Source: Variovorax paradoxus (GTDB lineage: Bacteria; Pseudomonadota; Gammaproteobacteria; Burkholderiales; Burkholderiaceae_C). Taken from it: a stretch of DNA of 64,000 nucleotides. Positions 35,405 through 44,959 of this stretch are shown piece after piece (position 1 is the stretch's first letter; every line of letters starts with the position of its first letter). The stretch spans positions 4,772,001-4,836,000 of the forward strand of contig NZ_CP102931.1 in NCBI RefSeq assembly GCF_024734665.1, in the 5' to 3' direction. A program made the translations under genes and the position numbers. Under the pieces are notes generated by a model. It was given only the letters and a program-made list of their open reading frames with translations, was not told where the DNA came from and searched no databases.

Positions 35405-35938
35405 GTGCGCCGCTTTCTCGACCGCCTGTACGACGGTGCAGGCGCACTCGGCGCGTTCTGCGTGTTCCTGATCTTCGTGCTGATGATCCTGGCCGGCGTG
35501 GGCCGGCAGATGAACTGGCATGTGAGCGGGCTCAACGACGTGGTGGCCTGGCTGTGCGCCGCCGCTGCGTTCTTCGCGATGGCGCATGCATTCCGTCACG
35601 GCGACTTCGTGCGCGTGACGCTGCTGCTCGAAGCCGTGCCGCCGAAGGTGCGGCGCATGCTCGATGTGACATGCCTGCTGATCGCGTCGGTGTCCGTGGC
35701 CTACCTCACCTACTGGGCCACCAGCTTCACCTACGAGAGCTACGAGTTCGCCGAGATGGCCACCGGCCTCGTCGTCATTCCGATCTGGATTCCGCAATCG
35801 ACCTTCGTCATCGGCTGCTGGCTGCTGCTGATTGCGATGGTCGACGAACTGGTCGGCGTGGTGCGCGGCGAGAAGCCCAGCTACCAGCGCGCCATCGAAG
35901 AGCGGCATGCCGCCGGCGATTTCTCCTCCGACGTCTGA
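35405..35938 (+). CDS. dctQ: TRAP transporter small permease DctQ
   Basis: A 177-residue four-helix membrane protein, the small subunit of the TRAP permease. Hydrophobic segments are GAFCVFLIFVLMILAGVG, VVAWLCAAAAFFAMAHAF, MLDVTCLLIASVSVAYLTYWA and IPQSTFVIGCWLLLIAMV. The typical HGDFVRVTLLLE motif lies between helices two and three. The GTG start at 35405 follows dctP by 3 bp and is the only start that keeps the first helix intact. Confidence 0.93.
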   Translation: MRRFLDRLYDGAGALGAFCVFLIFVLMILAGVGRQMNWHVSGLNDVVAWLCAAAAFFAMAHAFRHGDFVRVTLLLEAVPPKVRRMLDVTCLLIASVSVAYLTYWATSFTYESYEFAEMATGLVVIPIWIPQSTFVIGCWLLLIAMVDELVGVVRGEKPSYQRAIEERHAAGDFSSDV

Positions 35939-35943
35939 CGCCC

Positions 35944-37257
35944 ATGCTTGAAACCCTGCTCATGGGCGCGCTGCTGCTCGCCATCATGCTGCTCCTGCTC
36001 GCGGGCGGCGTCTGGATCGCGATGACGCTGGCCATCGTCGGCTGGGTCGGCCAGGCCTTCTTCACCAACACGCTGCCGGGCAAGAACCTGTTCTCCGCCT
36101 TCTGGGAAAGCAACGCCAGCTGGGAGCTCGCGGCGCTGCCGCTTTTCATCTGGATGGGCGAGATTCTTTTCAGGACCAAGCTCAGCGAGGAGATGTTCGA
36201 GGGCCTGCGCCCCTGGCTCAACCGTGTGCCCGGCCGGCTGATGCACACCACCATCCTCGGCTGCGGCGTGTTCGGCTCGGTCTCTGGCTCGTCGGCCGCT
36301 ACCTGCGCGACCATCGCCAAGGTGGCGCTGCCCGAGCTCAAGCGCCGCGGCTACAACGAGAAGCTGGCCATCGGCTCGCTCGCCACCGCAGGCACGCTGG
36401 GCATCCTGATTCCGCCGTCGATCACGATGGTGGTGTACGCCGTGGCTGCCGACGCCTCGATCATCCGCATCTTCCTGGCCGGCTTTCTTCCGGGCTTTCT
36501 GCTGATGCTGCTGTTCTCGGGCTACATCGGCTGGTGGAGCCTGCGCAACCCCGACCAGGTGCCGCCGGCCGATCCGCCGACCACCTTCATGGAGAAGATC
36601 CGGCTGTCGGGCAACCTGATTCCCTGCGCACTGCTGATCGTCTTCATCGTCTGGGTGCTGGTGGCCGGCTGGGCCACGGCCACCGAGTGCGCGGCCTTCG
36701 GCGTGCTGGGCTCGCTGGCCATCGCGGCCTGGGGCCGCAGCCTGACCTGGAAGAACTTCAAGGACGGCATCATGGGCGCCACCCGCACCAGCTGCATGAT
36801 CATGTTCATCCTGGCCGGCGCGGCGTTCCTCACCAAGACCATGGCCTTCACCGGCATTCCGCGCGAGCTGGCGGAATGGGTCGACAGCATGCACCTGTCG
36901 CCCTACGCGCTCATCGGCGCGCTGGTAGTCGTGTACCTGGTGCTCGGCACGGCGCTCGACGGCATCTCGATGATCGTGCTGACCAGCGCGGTGGTGCTGC
37001 CGATGATCCAGAAGGCCGGCTTCGACCTGATCTGGTTCGGCATCTTCATCGTGCTGCTGGTCGAGATCGCCGAGGTCACGCCGCCGGTGGGCTTCAACCT
37101 CTTCGTGCTGCAGAACATGACCGGGAAAGACAGCAACGTTATCGCCAAGGCGGCGATTCCGTTCTTCTTCTGCCTGGTGCTGTGCATCGTGCTGATCACG
37201 CTGTTCCCGAGCATCGTGACGATCCTGCCCGATGTGGTGATGGGCAAGGAAAAGTAG
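35944..37257 (+). CDS. dctM: TRAP transporter large permease DctM
   Basis: A 437-residue membrane protein with about twelve hydrophobic segments, the Na+-coupled channel of the TRAP system. Signatures include GVFGSVSGSSAATCATIAKVALPELKRRGY, the LATAGTLGILIPPSI hairpin and EVTPPVGFNLFVLQNMTG near the C-terminus. I chose the ATG at 35944 (MLETLLMGALLLAIMLLLLAGGVWIAM), 5 bp after dctQ; the longer frame is dctQ in another phase. The three genes form one operon. Confidence 0.94.
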   Translation: MLETLLMGALLLAIMLLLLAGGVWIAMTLAIVGWVGQAFFTNTLPGKNLFSAFWESNASWELAALPLFIWMGEILFRTKLSEEMFEGLRPWLNRVPGRLMHTTILGCGVFGSVSGSSAATCATIAKVALPELKRRGYNEKLAIGSLATAGTLGILIPPSITMVVYAVAADASIIRIFLAGFLPGFLLMLLFSGYIGWWSLRNPDQVPPADPPTTFMEKIRLSGNLIPCALLIVFIVWVLVAGWATATECAAFGVLGSLAIAAWGRSLTWKNFKDGIMGATRTSCMIMFILAGAAFLTKTMAFTGIPRELAEWVDSMHLSPYALIGALVVVYLVLGTALDGISMIVLTSAVVLPMIQKAGFDLIWFGIFIVLLVEIAEVTPPVGFNLFVLQNMTGKDSNVIAKAAIPFFFCLVLCIVLITLFPSIVTILPDVVMGKEK

Positions 37258-37298
37258 AAAGAGAAAGGCCGTCCGGCAGCTTGCGGATAATCGCCGGC

Positions 37299-37676
37299 AT
37301 GCTGCTGAACGTCCTCGTCATCTGCCTCGCCGCGTGTGTCGGCGCCCTCATGCGCTGGGGCTTCGCCCTGTGGCTCAACCCCGGCGGCATCCTGCCCTGG
37401 GGCACGCTGGCGGTGAACCTTATCGGCGGCTACCTGATCGGCGTGGCCATCGGTGTGTTCAGCGGCCTGCCGGACATCAACCCCGCGTGGCGGCTCATGG
37501 TCATCACCGGCTTCCTGGGCACGCTCACCACCTTCTCCAGCTTCTCCGCGGAAGTGGTCGGCATGCTCATGGGCGGCAGGCTCGGCCTCGCGATGGGCAC
37601 GATTGCACTGCACCTGGGTGGCTCGCTTTGCATGACCTGGCTCGGGTTGCGCACGGTGCAGGCGTTCTCCTCCTGA
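37299..37676 (+). CDS. crcB: Fluoride channel CrcB/FluC
   Basis: A 125-residue membrane protein of the Fluc family, which exports fluoride as a dual-topology dimer. Four helices are visible, with the family marks GALMRWGFALW, GTLAVNLIGGYLIG with the key Asn, and FLGTLTTFSSFSAEVV with the fluoride-lining Thr/Phe/Ser set. It follows dctM by 41 bp; no fluoride riboswitch (crcB motif) is recognisable in this short gap. Confidence 0.94.
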   Translation: MLLNVLVICLAACVGALMRWGFALWLNPGGILPWGTLAVNLIGGYLIGVAIGVFSGLPDINPAWRLMVITGFLGTLTTFSSFSAEVVGMLMGGRLGLAMGTIALHLGGSLCMTWLGLRTVQAFSS

Positions 37677-37754
37677 AATCGAGCGAAAAACTGCCTTATG
37701 TCTTGCGGTTATAGATAGGGCCTTCAATAGGGTCGGTCGATAGAATTGCCCGCA

Positions 37755-40703
37755 ATGCCCCTGGTCTTTCTTATCGCCCTCCCCTTCATTGCCAGCGTGC
37801 TGGCCGCGTTGATGCCTTCCAACGCGCGCAACAGGGAGTCGACGCTGGCGGGACTGGTCGCGCTGGGCTGCGCCATCCAGGTCGCATGGTTCTTCCCGCA
37901 GATCGCGCACGGCAATGTGCTGCGGCAAGAAATCGAATGGCTGCCGGCCCTCGGCCTGAACCTCGTGTTCCGCATGGACGGCTTCGCATGGCTGTTCTGC
38001 ATGCTGGTGCTGGGCATCGGCGCGCTGGTGGTGCTCTATGCGCGCTACTACATGTCGGCCTCCGATCCGGTGCCGCGCTTCTTCTCGTTCTTCCTCGCGT
38101 TCATGGGCGCGATGATGGGCGTGGTGCTCTCGGGCAACCTCATTCAGATGGTGCTGTTCTGGGAGCTCACCAGCCTGTTCTCGTTCCTTCTCATCGGCTA
38201 CTGGCACCACCGCCGCGACGCGCGGCGCGGGGCGCGCATGGCGCTCACCGTTACCGGCGCTGGCGGGTTGTGCCTGCTGGCCGGCGTGCTGGTGCTGGGC
38301 CGCATCGTCGGCAGCTACGAGCTCGACGTGGTGCTGGCCTCGGGCGACCTCATTCGCGCGCATGCGCTGTACCCGGTGGCGCTGGTGCTGGTGCTGCTCG
38401 GCGCCTTCACCAAGAGCGCGCAGTTCCCGTTCCACTTCTGGCTGCCGCGCGCCATGGCCGCGCCCACGCCGGTATCGGCCTACCTGCACTCGGCCACGAT
38501 GGTGAAGCTCGGCGTGTTCCTGATGGCGCGGCTGTGGCCCGTGCTCTCGGGCACCGAGCAGTGGTTCTGGATGGTGGGCGGCGCGGGCGCCGTCACGCTG
38601 CTGCTCGGCGGCTTCATCGCCATGTTCCAACGCGACCTGAAGGCGCTGCTGGCCTACTCGACCATCTCGCACCTCGGGCTCATCACGCTGCTGCTGGGCC
38701 TGAACAGCCCGCTCGCGGCGGTGGCAGCGGTCTTCCACGTGATGAACCACGCGACCTTCAAGGCGTCGCTGTTCATGGCGGCCGGCATCATCGACCACGA
38801 GACCGGCACGCGCGACATCCGCAAGCTCAGCGGCCTGATGCGGCTCATGCCCATCACGGGCACGCTGGCCATCATCGCCAGCGCCTCGATGGCCGGCGTG
38901 CCGCTGCTCAACGGCTTTCTCTCGAAGGAAATGTTCTTCGCCGAGACGGTGTTCATCCAGTCGACGCCGTGGGTCGACTTCAGCTTGCCGGTCATCGCCA
39001 CCATTGCCGGCATCTTCAGCGTGGCGTATTCGGCGCGCTTCGTGTTCGACGTGTTTTTCGGCCCTCCCTGCGGCGACGAGGTGCCCAAGCACCCTCACGA
39101 GCCGCCGCACTGGATGCGCGTGCCGGTCGAGCTGCTGGTGCTGGTGTGCCTGGTGGTGGGCGTGATGCCGGCGTGGTCGGTCGGCCCGATGCTGGCGGCG
39201 GCCGCCTCGCCGGTCGTCGGCGGCACGCTGCCCGAGTACAGCCTTGCCGTGTGGCACGGCTTCAACCTGCCACTGCTGATGAGCTTCGTGGCGCTGGTGG
39301 GCGGCGCCGCGCTGTACCTGCTGCAGCGCCGCCGGCGCGCACGCGGCGGCCTCGAGCACACGCCGCTGCTGCATCGCTTCGATGGCCAGGCCATCTTCGA
39401 GCACCTGCTGGCGCTGCTGAGCGAGGCGGGCCGGCGCAGCCGCCGCCTGTTCGGCACGCGCCGGCTGCAGTGGCAGTTGCTGCTGCTGGTGGTCGTGGCC
39501 GTGGCGGGCGCCGCGGCTTCCCTGTGGGCCGCGCCCGCCGCACCCGGCACGCGCGAGCTGCTGCCCTTCTCGCCGATGTTCGCCATGACCTGGATCATCG
39601 GTGGCACCTGCGCGCTGGCCGCCGCGTGGCAGGCCAAGTTCCATCGGCTGGCGGCACTGATGCTGGCCTCGGGTGCGGGGCTGGTCTCTTGCGTGACCTA
39701 CATCTGGTTCTCGGCGCCCGACCTCGCGTTGACGCAACTGGTGGTCGAGGCCGTGACCACGGTGCTCATCCTGCTGGGCCTGCGCTGGCTGCCGATGCGC
39801 AGCAAGGACGTCATTCAACCTGCGCGCGCGCGGCTGCGGCCCTGGGGCCGGCGCGGACGCGACCTGCTGGTGGCCACCATCGCCGGCGGCGGCATGGCCT
39901 CGCTGGCGTGGGCCATGATGACGCGCAACTTCCCGCAGAGCATCTCGCCCTTCTTCCTCGAACACGCGCTCACCGAGGGCGGCGGCACCAACGTGGTCAA
40001 CGTGATGCTGGTCGACTTCCGCGGCTTCGACACCTTCGGCGAGATCACCGTGCTGGGCATCGTGGCGCTCACCGTGTATGCGCTGCTGCGGCGCTTCCGC
40101 CCTGCCCTCGAATCGATGGCCCTGCCGGTCCAGCAGCGCCTGCAGGTCGACGACGGCAGCAGCGACCTGCTGAACCCGCGCCGCGCCAAGGACACCGCCG
40201 TCGGCTACCTGATGGTGCCGGCCGTGCTGGTGCGGCTGGTGCTGCCGCTGGCGGCGCTGGTGTCGGTCTACTTCTTCATGCGCGGCCACAACGCGCCGGG
40301 CGGCGGCTTCGTCGCGGGGCTGGTGATGTCGGTCGCACTGGTGCTGCAGTTCATCGTGTCGGGCACCGAGTGGGTGGAAGAGCATCTGCGCATCTACCCG
40401 CGCCGCTGGATCGCCACCGGCCTGCTGCTGGCGCTGGCCACCGGCGGTGGCGCGATGTTCTTCGGCTATCCCTTCCTGACCACGCACACCGCGCACCTGC
40501 ATCTGCCTTTGCTGGGCGAAGTGCACGTGCCCAGCGCCCTCTTCTTCGACATCGGCGTGTTCGCGCTGGTGCTCGGCGCCACCATGCTGATCCTGACCGC
40601 GCTGGCCCACCAGTCGATACGAAGCCACCGCTGGGCCGACGAGCAGGCCGAGAAAGAAGCCGAAGCCGCCGCGGCTGCTGTCGCCGCAGGGGGAGCCAGC
40701 TGA
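37755..40703 (+). CDS. mrpA: Mrp cation/proton antiporter subunit A (fused A+B)
   Basis: A 982-residue membrane protein. The first ~500 residues are related to complex I NuoL (LFWELTSLFSFLLIGYWHHR, FHFWLPRAMAAPTPVSAYLHSATMVKLG, AVFHVMNHATFKASLFMAAGIIDHETGTRD), containing the proton-path Glu, Lys and His. Around residues 600-780 is the MrpA C-terminal portion (SAPDLALTQLVVEAVTTVLILLGL). The last ~180 residues form an MnhB domain (TAVGYLMVPAVLVRLVLPLAALVSVYFFMRGHNAPGGGFVAGL). MrpA and MrpB are thus fused, as in group 2 Mrp operons. The stop overlaps mrpC (TGATG). The complex exchanges Na+ (or K+) for H+ and aids salt and alkali tolerance. Confidence 0.93.
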   Translation: MPLVFLIALPFIASVLAALMPSNARNRESTLAGLVALGCAIQVAWFFPQIAHGNVLRQEIEWLPALGLNLVFRMDGFAWLFCMLVLGIGALVVLYARYYMSASDPVPRFFSFFLAFMGAMMGVVLSGNLIQMVLFWELTSLFSFLLIGYWHHRRDARRGARMALTVTGAGGLCLLAGVLVLGRIVGSYELDVVLASGDLIRAHALYPVALVLVLLGAFTKSAQFPFHFWLPRAMAAPTPVSAYLHSATMVKLGVFLMARLWPVLSGTEQWFWMVGGAGAVTLLLGGFIAMFQRDLKALLAYSTISHLGLITLLLGLNSPLAAVAAVFHVMNHATFKASLFMAAGIIDHETGTRDIRKLSGLMRLMPITGTLAIIASASMAGVPLLNGFLSKEMFFAETVFIQSTPWVDFSLPVIATIAGIFSVAYSARFVFDVFFGPPCGDEVPKHPHEPPHWMRVPVELLVLVCLVVGVMPAWSVGPMLAAAASPVVGGTLPEYSLAVWHGFNLPLLMSFVALVGGAALYLLQRRRRARGGLEHTPLLHRFDGQAIFEHLLALLSEAGRRSRRLFGTRRLQWQLLLLVVVAVAGAAASLWAAPAAPGTRELLPFSPMFAMTWIIGGTCALAAAWQAKFHRLAALMLASGAGLVSCVTYIWFSAPDLALTQLVVEAVTTVLILLGLRWLPMRSKDVIQPARARLRPWGRRGRDLLVATIAGGGMASLAWAMMTRNFPQSISPFFLEHALTEGGGTNVVNVMLVDFRGFDTFGEITVLGIVALTVYALLRRFRPALESMALPVQQRLQVDDGSSDLLNPRRAKDTAVGYLMVPAVLVRLVLPLAALVSVYFFMRGHNAPGGGFVAGLVMSVALVLQFIVSGTEWVEEHLRIYPRRWIATGLLLALATGGGAMFFGYPFLTTHTAHLHLPLLGEVHVPSALFFDIGVFALVLGATMLILTALAHQSIRSHRWADEQAEKEAEAAAAAVAAGGAS

Positions 40704-41053
40704 TGGAAATCGTGCTCGCACTCGCCATCGGCGTGCTCACCGGCTCTGGCGTGTACATGCTGCTGCGCCCTCGCACCTTCCAGGTCATCATGGGCCTGAC
40801 GCTGATCTCTTATGCGGTCAACCTGTTCATCTTCAGCATGGGCAGGCTCAAGGTCGACAGCGAGCCGGTGCTCATCAAGGGCCTCACCTCCACGCTGGCC
40901 AACACGGCCGACCCGATGCCTCAAGCCCTCGTGCTGACGGCCATCGTGATCGGCTTTGCGATGACGGCGTTGTTCCTCGTTGTGATGCTCGCCTCGCGCG
41001 GCCTCACCGGCACCGACCACGTGGACGGTGAAGAACGGCAGGAGGCAGAGTGA
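40703..41053 (+). CDS. mrpC: Mrp antiporter subunit C
   Basis: A 116-residue three-helix membrane protein homologous to NuoK. It begins MEIVLALAIGVLTGSGVYMLLRPRTFQVIMGLTLISYAVNLFIF and carries DPMPQALVLTAIVIGFAMTALFLV, with the conserved QALVLTAIVI of the family. Its ATG overlaps the mrpA stop by 1 bp and its stop overlaps the mrpD GTG, so the three are translationally coupled. Confidence 0.95.
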   Translation: MEIVLALAIGVLTGSGVYMLLRPRTFQVIMGLTLISYAVNLFIFSMGRLKVDSEPVLIKGLTSTLANTADPMPQALVLTAIVIGFAMTALFLVVMLASRGLTGTDHVDGEERQEAE

Positions 41054-42750
41054 AAGAGATCTTCCACCTGCTCGACGAACTGCTCGAGTTCAGCATGCCG
41101 CACCTGGTGGCGGTGCCGATCCTCGTGCCCATGCTCACGGCCGCGCTCATGCTGCTGCTGGGCGAGAACCGGCGGCGCACCAAGTCGGCCCTGAGCGTGG
41201 TCTCGGGCCTCGTCGGCCTGCTTGCCGCGCTTGCGCTGCTGCGCTGGGTGAACGCGGCCGACACCGGCGGCGGGCCCGGCTCCATCGGCGTCTACCTGCC
41301 GGGCAACTGGCGCGCACCCTTCGGCATCGTGCTGGTGGCCGACCGGCTCTCGACCATGATGGTCGCGCTCACGGGCGTGATCGCCTTTGCCGCGTCGATC
41401 TATTCCACCTCGCGCTGGGACCGCGCGGGCGTGCATTTCCATCCGCTGCTGCAACTGCAGCTCATGGGCCTGAACGGCGCCTTCCTCACGGGCGACCTGT
41501 TCAACCTGTTCGTCTTCTTCGAGGTGATGCTCGCGGCCTCGTACGGCCTGCTGCTGCACGGCTCGGGGCGGCTGCGCGTGCAGGCGGGGCTGCACTACAT
41601 CGCGATCAACCTCGCGGCGTCGTCGCTGTTCCTGATCGGCGCGGCCATCCTCTACGGCGTGACCGGCACGCTCAACATGGCCGATCTCGGCGTGCGCATC
41701 GCCGAACTCGCACCGGGCGACCGCGGCCTGGTGCATGCGGCAGCGGCCATTCTCGCGACCGCCTTCTTCGCCAAAGCCGGCGCATGGCCGCTCAACTTCT
41801 GGCTGGTGCCGGCCTACAGCGCGTCGGTGTCGCCCGTGGGGGCGGTGTTCGCACTGCTGACCAAGCTCGGCGTCTACACGATCCTGCGGCTGTGGACCGT
41901 GCTGTTCGCACCCGACACCGGCGACTCCGCCGCCTTCGGGCAGGCGGCGCTGGTCGGCGTGGGCCTTGCCACGCTGTTCGTGGGGGCGCTCGGCATCGTC
42001 GGCACGCAGCGGCTGTCGAACCTCGCGGGCTTCAGCGTGCTGGTATCCGCGGGCACCCTGCTCGCGGCGGTCGGGCTCGGACAGCCTGCCGTGTGGGCTG
42101 GCGCGCTGTACTACCTGCTGAGCTCCACGCTGGCGGTCAGCGCCTTCTTCCTGCTGACCGACATGATCGAACGCTGGCGCAACGCGGGCATGAGCGTGGC
42201 GCCACACGAGGCGGCCGGCAATGCGCCCTTCCTCGCCGAAGACCTGCGCGCACTCAACGACGTGAACCTCGACGACGAGGCACAAGCGCTCTACGGCCGC
42301 GCGATTCCCGCCGGCGTTGCCTTCCTGGGCCTGAGCTTCATGGGCTGCACGCTGCTGCTCGCGGGCCTGCCGCCGCTGTCGGGTTTCATCGGCAAGTTCG
42401 CGATGCTCTCGGGCATGCTCGGCGCCAAGGCGATTGGCACCGCCGGCTGGATCTTTCTTGCGCTGCTGATCGCCTCGGGCTTCCTCTCGCTGATTGCATT
42501 GAGCCGCACCGGCATCCGCCACTTCTGGACGCAACTTCACCCCACCATGCCCTCGCTGCCCGCGCTCGAAGTGCTGCCGGTGGCTGCGCTGCTCGCGGCC
42601 AGCGTGGCGCTGACCGTGTGGGCCGGACCTGTCATGCAGCACGCCAGGGCCACCGCGGACGGACTGAAGACCCCCACGCCATATCGCAACGCGGTGCTGG
42701 GCGCGCGGCAGATACCGAACCCTGTGAAGAAGGAAGGCACGGCCCCATGA
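41050..42750 (+). CDS. mrpD: Mrp antiporter subunit D
   Basis: A 566-residue membrane protein homologous to the antiporter-like NuoM/NuoN subunits. Family features are FNLFVFFEVMLAASYGLLLHG (with the conserved Glu), FFAKAGAWPLNFWLVPAYSASVSPVGAVFALLTKLGVYTILR (with the key Lys), SNLAGFSVLVSAGTLLAAVGLGQP and GLPPLSGFIGKFAMLSGML. The GTG start at 41050 overlaps the mrpC stop by 4 bp. A loop of about 35 extra residues after QRWRN-like helix 12 is tolerated by the family. Confidence 0.94.
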   Translation: MKEIFHLLDELLEFSMPHLVAVPILVPMLTAALMLLLGENRRRTKSALSVVSGLVGLLAALALLRWVNAADTGGGPGSIGVYLPGNWRAPFGIVLVADRLSTMMVALTGVIAFAASIYSTSRWDRAGVHFHPLLQLQLMGLNGAFLTGDLFNLFVFFEVMLAASYGLLLHGSGRLRVQAGLHYIAINLAASSLFLIGAAILYGVTGTLNMADLGVRIAELAPGDRGLVHAAAAILATAFFAKAGAWPLNFWLVPAYSASVSPVGAVFALLTKLGVYTILRLWTVLFAPDTGDSAAFGQAALVGVGLATLFVGALGIVGTQRLSNLAGFSVLVSAGTLLAAVGLGQPAVWAGALYYLLSSTLAVSAFFLLTDMIERWRNAGMSVAPHEAAGNAPFLAEDLRALNDVNLDDEAQALYGRAIPAGVAFLGLSFMGCTLLLAGLPPLSGFIGKFAMLSGMLGAKAIGTAGWIFLALLIASGFLSLIALSRTGIRHFWTQLHPTMPSLPALEVLPVAALLAASVALTVWAGPVMQHARATADGLKTPTPYRNAVLGARQIPNPVKKEGTAP

Positions 42751-43238
42751 AGCGCCTGATTCCTTCTCCGTCGCTGTCGTTCGCGCTGTTCATCGTCTGG
42801 CTGCTGCTCAACCAGTCGCTCGACGCCGCCACGCTGCTGGCGGCCCTGATCCTCGCCATCGCGGTGCCACTGCTCACCGAGGGCCTGCGCCCGGCGGCGG
42901 TGCGCATGCGCCGGCCCGACGTTGCGCTGCGGCTGTCCTTCGTCGTGACCTTCGACATGCTGAAGTCGGCGTACGACGTGGCCTGTCTGCTGCTCACGCG
43001 GCGCACCTCGCGCATCGCCTCGAAGTTCGTGCAGATTCCGCTCGACATGCGCGACCCCAACGGGCTCGCGGTGCTGGCCATGGTGATGTGTCTCACGCCC
43101 GGCACCGCCTGGGGCGAAGTGTCGTTCGACCGCAGCACGCTCTTGATCCACGTGTTCGACCTCGACGACGAGGCCGCCTTCGTCGCGATGATCAAGCAGC
43201 GCTACGAGCGCCCCCTGATGGAGATCTTCGAGTCATGA
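42747..43238 (+). CDS. mrpE: Mrp antiporter subunit E
   Basis: A 163-residue membrane protein with two N-terminal helices (FALFIVWLLLNQ; LAALILAIAVPLLTEGL) and a conserved cytoplasmic part with VLAMVMCLTPGTAWGEVS and LLIHVFDLDDE. These are characteristic of MrpE, an auxiliary subunit needed for full activity. The ATG overlaps mrpD and the stop overlaps mrpF by 4 bp each. Confidence 0.93.
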   Translation: MKRLIPSPSLSFALFIVWLLLNQSLDAATLLAALILAIAVPLLTEGLRPAAVRMRRPDVALRLSFVVTFDMLKSAYDVACLLLTRRTSRIASKFVQIPLDMRDPNGLAVLAMVMCLTPGTAWGEVSFDRSTLLIHVFDLDDEAAFVAMIKQRYERPLMEIFES

Positions 43239-43513
43239 CACCCATCCTCTTCTGGGCCCTGAAGTTCGCGCTCTTCCTGCTGGCCGTGGCCATGCTGTGC
43301 GCACTCTCGCGGCTGCTGATAGGCCCGAGCGCACAAGACCGCGTGATGGCCCTCGACTGCCTCTACATCAACGGCATGCTGATGATGCTGGTGCTCGGCA
43401 TCATCTACGCGAGCAACGTCTACTTCGAGGCGGCGCTGCTGATCGCGCTGTTCGGCTTCGTCGGCTCCACGGCCATGGCCAAGTTCCTGCTGCGCGGGGA
43501 GGTGATCGAATGA
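43235..43513 (+). CDS. mrpF: Mrp antiporter subunit F
   Basis: A 92-residue three-helix protein with the family core SRLLIGPSAQDRVMALDCLYINGMLMMLVLGI. The Asp in QDRVMALD is the conserved membrane acid of MrpF and of BASS-like relatives. It is coupled to mrpE and mrpG by ATGA overlaps. Confidence 0.92.
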   Translation: MTPILFWALKFALFLLAVAMLCALSRLLIGPSAQDRVMALDCLYINGMLMMLVLGIIYASNVYFEAALLIALFGFVGSTAMAKFLLRGEVIE

Positions 43514-43866
43514 CGGACTTCATCGTGGGCCCGCTGCCGCTGTGGGCCGAGATCATCACCGCCGTGTTTGCTGTGCTGGGCGCGGCCTTCGCGGCGATCG
43601 GTTCATTCGGCCTGGTGCGGCTGCCCACCTTCTTCCGCCGCATCCATGCGCCCACGCTGGGCGCGACGGTGGGCGTGTGGTGCATGACGGTCGCCACCAT
43701 CGTCTACTTCTCAGTGCAGGGCTTCAGCCTGTTCCTGCATGCGGTGCTGATCGTGCTGTTCATTGCGCTCACGGCGCCGATCACCACCATCTTCCTGATG
43801 CGTGCGGCGCTGTTCCGCGAGCGGCAAAAGGGTGGCGACGTGCCGCCCGAGGCAAAGTCGGGCTGA
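43510..43866 (+). CDS. mrpG: Mrp antiporter subunit G
   Basis: A 118-residue three-helix protein that closes the operon. Family features are GAAFAAIGSFGLVRLPTFFRRIHAPTLGATVGVW and the later ALTAPITTIFLMRAALF. It is convergent with xdhC, with a 56-bp gap in which no clear terminator is seen. Confidence 0.92.
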   Translation: MTDFIVGPLPLWAEIITAVFAVLGAAFAAIGSFGLVRLPTFFRRIHAPTLGATVGVWCMTVATIVYFSVQGFSLFLHAVLIVLFIALTAPITTIFLMRAALFRERQKGGDVPPEAKSG

Positions 43867-43922
43867 TTCATTGGCGGAGGGGAGTACCCGGTGCCATTCG
43901 CGCTCACCCCGAAAAAGGCAAA

Positions 43923-44945
43923 TCAGCTCGGCAGCAGCTGCTGCATCTCCTTGGCCCGCGCCACCTCGACCTCACGCGGCAACGTCACCGCATTCTTCAC
44001 AGCCAGTATCTCGGCCATCACGCTCACCGCGATCTCCGGCGGCGTCTTGCTACCGATGTAGATGCCGATAGGCCCACGCAGCCGCGCGAGAGATTCTTCG
44101 GTCTGGTCGAAGTGCTCGATCATGCGGTCGCGCCGCGCGTCGGCATTGCGGCGCGAGCCGATGGCGCCGACGTAGAAGGCTTCGCTCTGCAGCGCTTCGA
44201 GCAGCGCGAGGTCGTCCAGCTTGGGGTCGTGCGTGAGCGCCACCACGCAGCTGCGGCGATCGGGCTTGAAGGCCAGCACCGCGTCGTCGGGCATCTCGGT
44301 CGTGATGTGCACGCCGGGCAGCGACCACGCGGTGCGGTATTCGGCGCGCGGATCACACAACGTCACGGCAAAGCCGCTGAACTTGGCCATCGTCGCGAGG
44401 TACTCGGCCAGCTGGCCGGCGCCGATCAGCAGCATGCGGTACTCGGGGCCGAAGGTGTTGGTGAGCTCGACCTCGTTCACGCTGAGCTCGTCGGGGGCTT
44501 TCGCTTCGGCGAGCCGCACCGCGCCGGTGGCGAGCGTCACCGTGCGCTGCATGAGCTTGCCTTGTTCCAGCTGCGCGACCAGCAGGTCGAGCGAATCGGC
44601 ATCGGGCGCGTATTCGAGCAGCAGCTCCAGCGTGCCGCCGCAGGGCAGTCCGAAGCGATGCGCCTCGTCGGCGGTAATGCCGTACTTCACGAGCGCGGGC
44701 GGCGCGCCCAGTGGCACGTCTTCGCCCTTGCCATGCGCGTGGCTGTAGCGCGCGATCAGGTCGTCCTCGATGCAGCCGCCCGAGACCGAACCGACCACCG
44801 CGCCGTCTTCGGCCAGCGCCATGATCGAACCCACGGGCCGGGGCGACGAGCCCCAAGTGCGCACAACGGTCGTCAGCAGCGCGCGCTTGCCGGCACGCCG
44901 CCAGTCGCGCAGCGTGCGCAGCACCATGACGTCCAAGTTTTCCAT
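43923..44945 (-). CDS. xdhC: XdhC/CoxI-family molybdenum hydroxylase maturation factor
   Basis: A 340-residue protein of the XdhC/CoxI family, which binds the molybdenum cofactor, helps to sulfurate it and inserts it into xanthine-dehydrogenase-type enzymes. The N-terminal domain has RTWGSSPRPVGSIMALAEDG, VGSVSGGCIEDDLI and the CGGTLELLLE motif. A Rossmann domain follows (YRMLLIGAGQLAEYLATMAKFSGFAVTLCDPRAEY ... YVGAIGSRRNADARRDRMI). It is the last gene of the cox-like operon, 14 bp after coxG, and so probably matures the CoxLMS enzyme encoded upstream. Confidence 0.92.
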   Translation of the reverse strand: MENLDVMVLRTLRDWRRAGKRALLTTVVRTWGSSPRPVGSIMALAEDGAVVGSVSGGCIEDDLIARYSHAHGKGEDVPLGAPPALVKYGITADEAHRFGLPCGGTLELLLEYAPDADSLDLLVAQLEQGKLMQRTVTLATGAVRLAEAKAPDELSVNEVELTNTFGPEYRMLLIGAGQLAEYLATMAKFSGFAVTLCDPRAEYRTAWSLPGVHITTEMPDDAVLAFKPDRRSCVVALTHDPKLDDLALLEALQSEAFYVGAIGSRRNADARRDRMIEHFDQTEESLARLRGPIGIYIGSKTPPEIAVSVMAEILAVKNAVTLPREVEVARAKEMQQLLPS

Positions 44946-44959
44946 GGCGCGGCTGGCTC

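Noticed and set aside
37258..37298. Fluoride riboswitch before crcB
   Set aside because: The 41-bp gap is too short and has no recognisable motif.
37677..37754. Promoter for the mrp operon in the gap after crcB
   Set aside because: TATAGA is present, but no -35 hexamer lies at a proper distance.
36903..40721. A 1272-codon open frame on the minus strand opposite mrpA and dctM
   Set aside because: It is His/Arg/Gln-rich low-complexity translation produced by GC-biased codons of the real plus-strand genes, whose protein families are clear.
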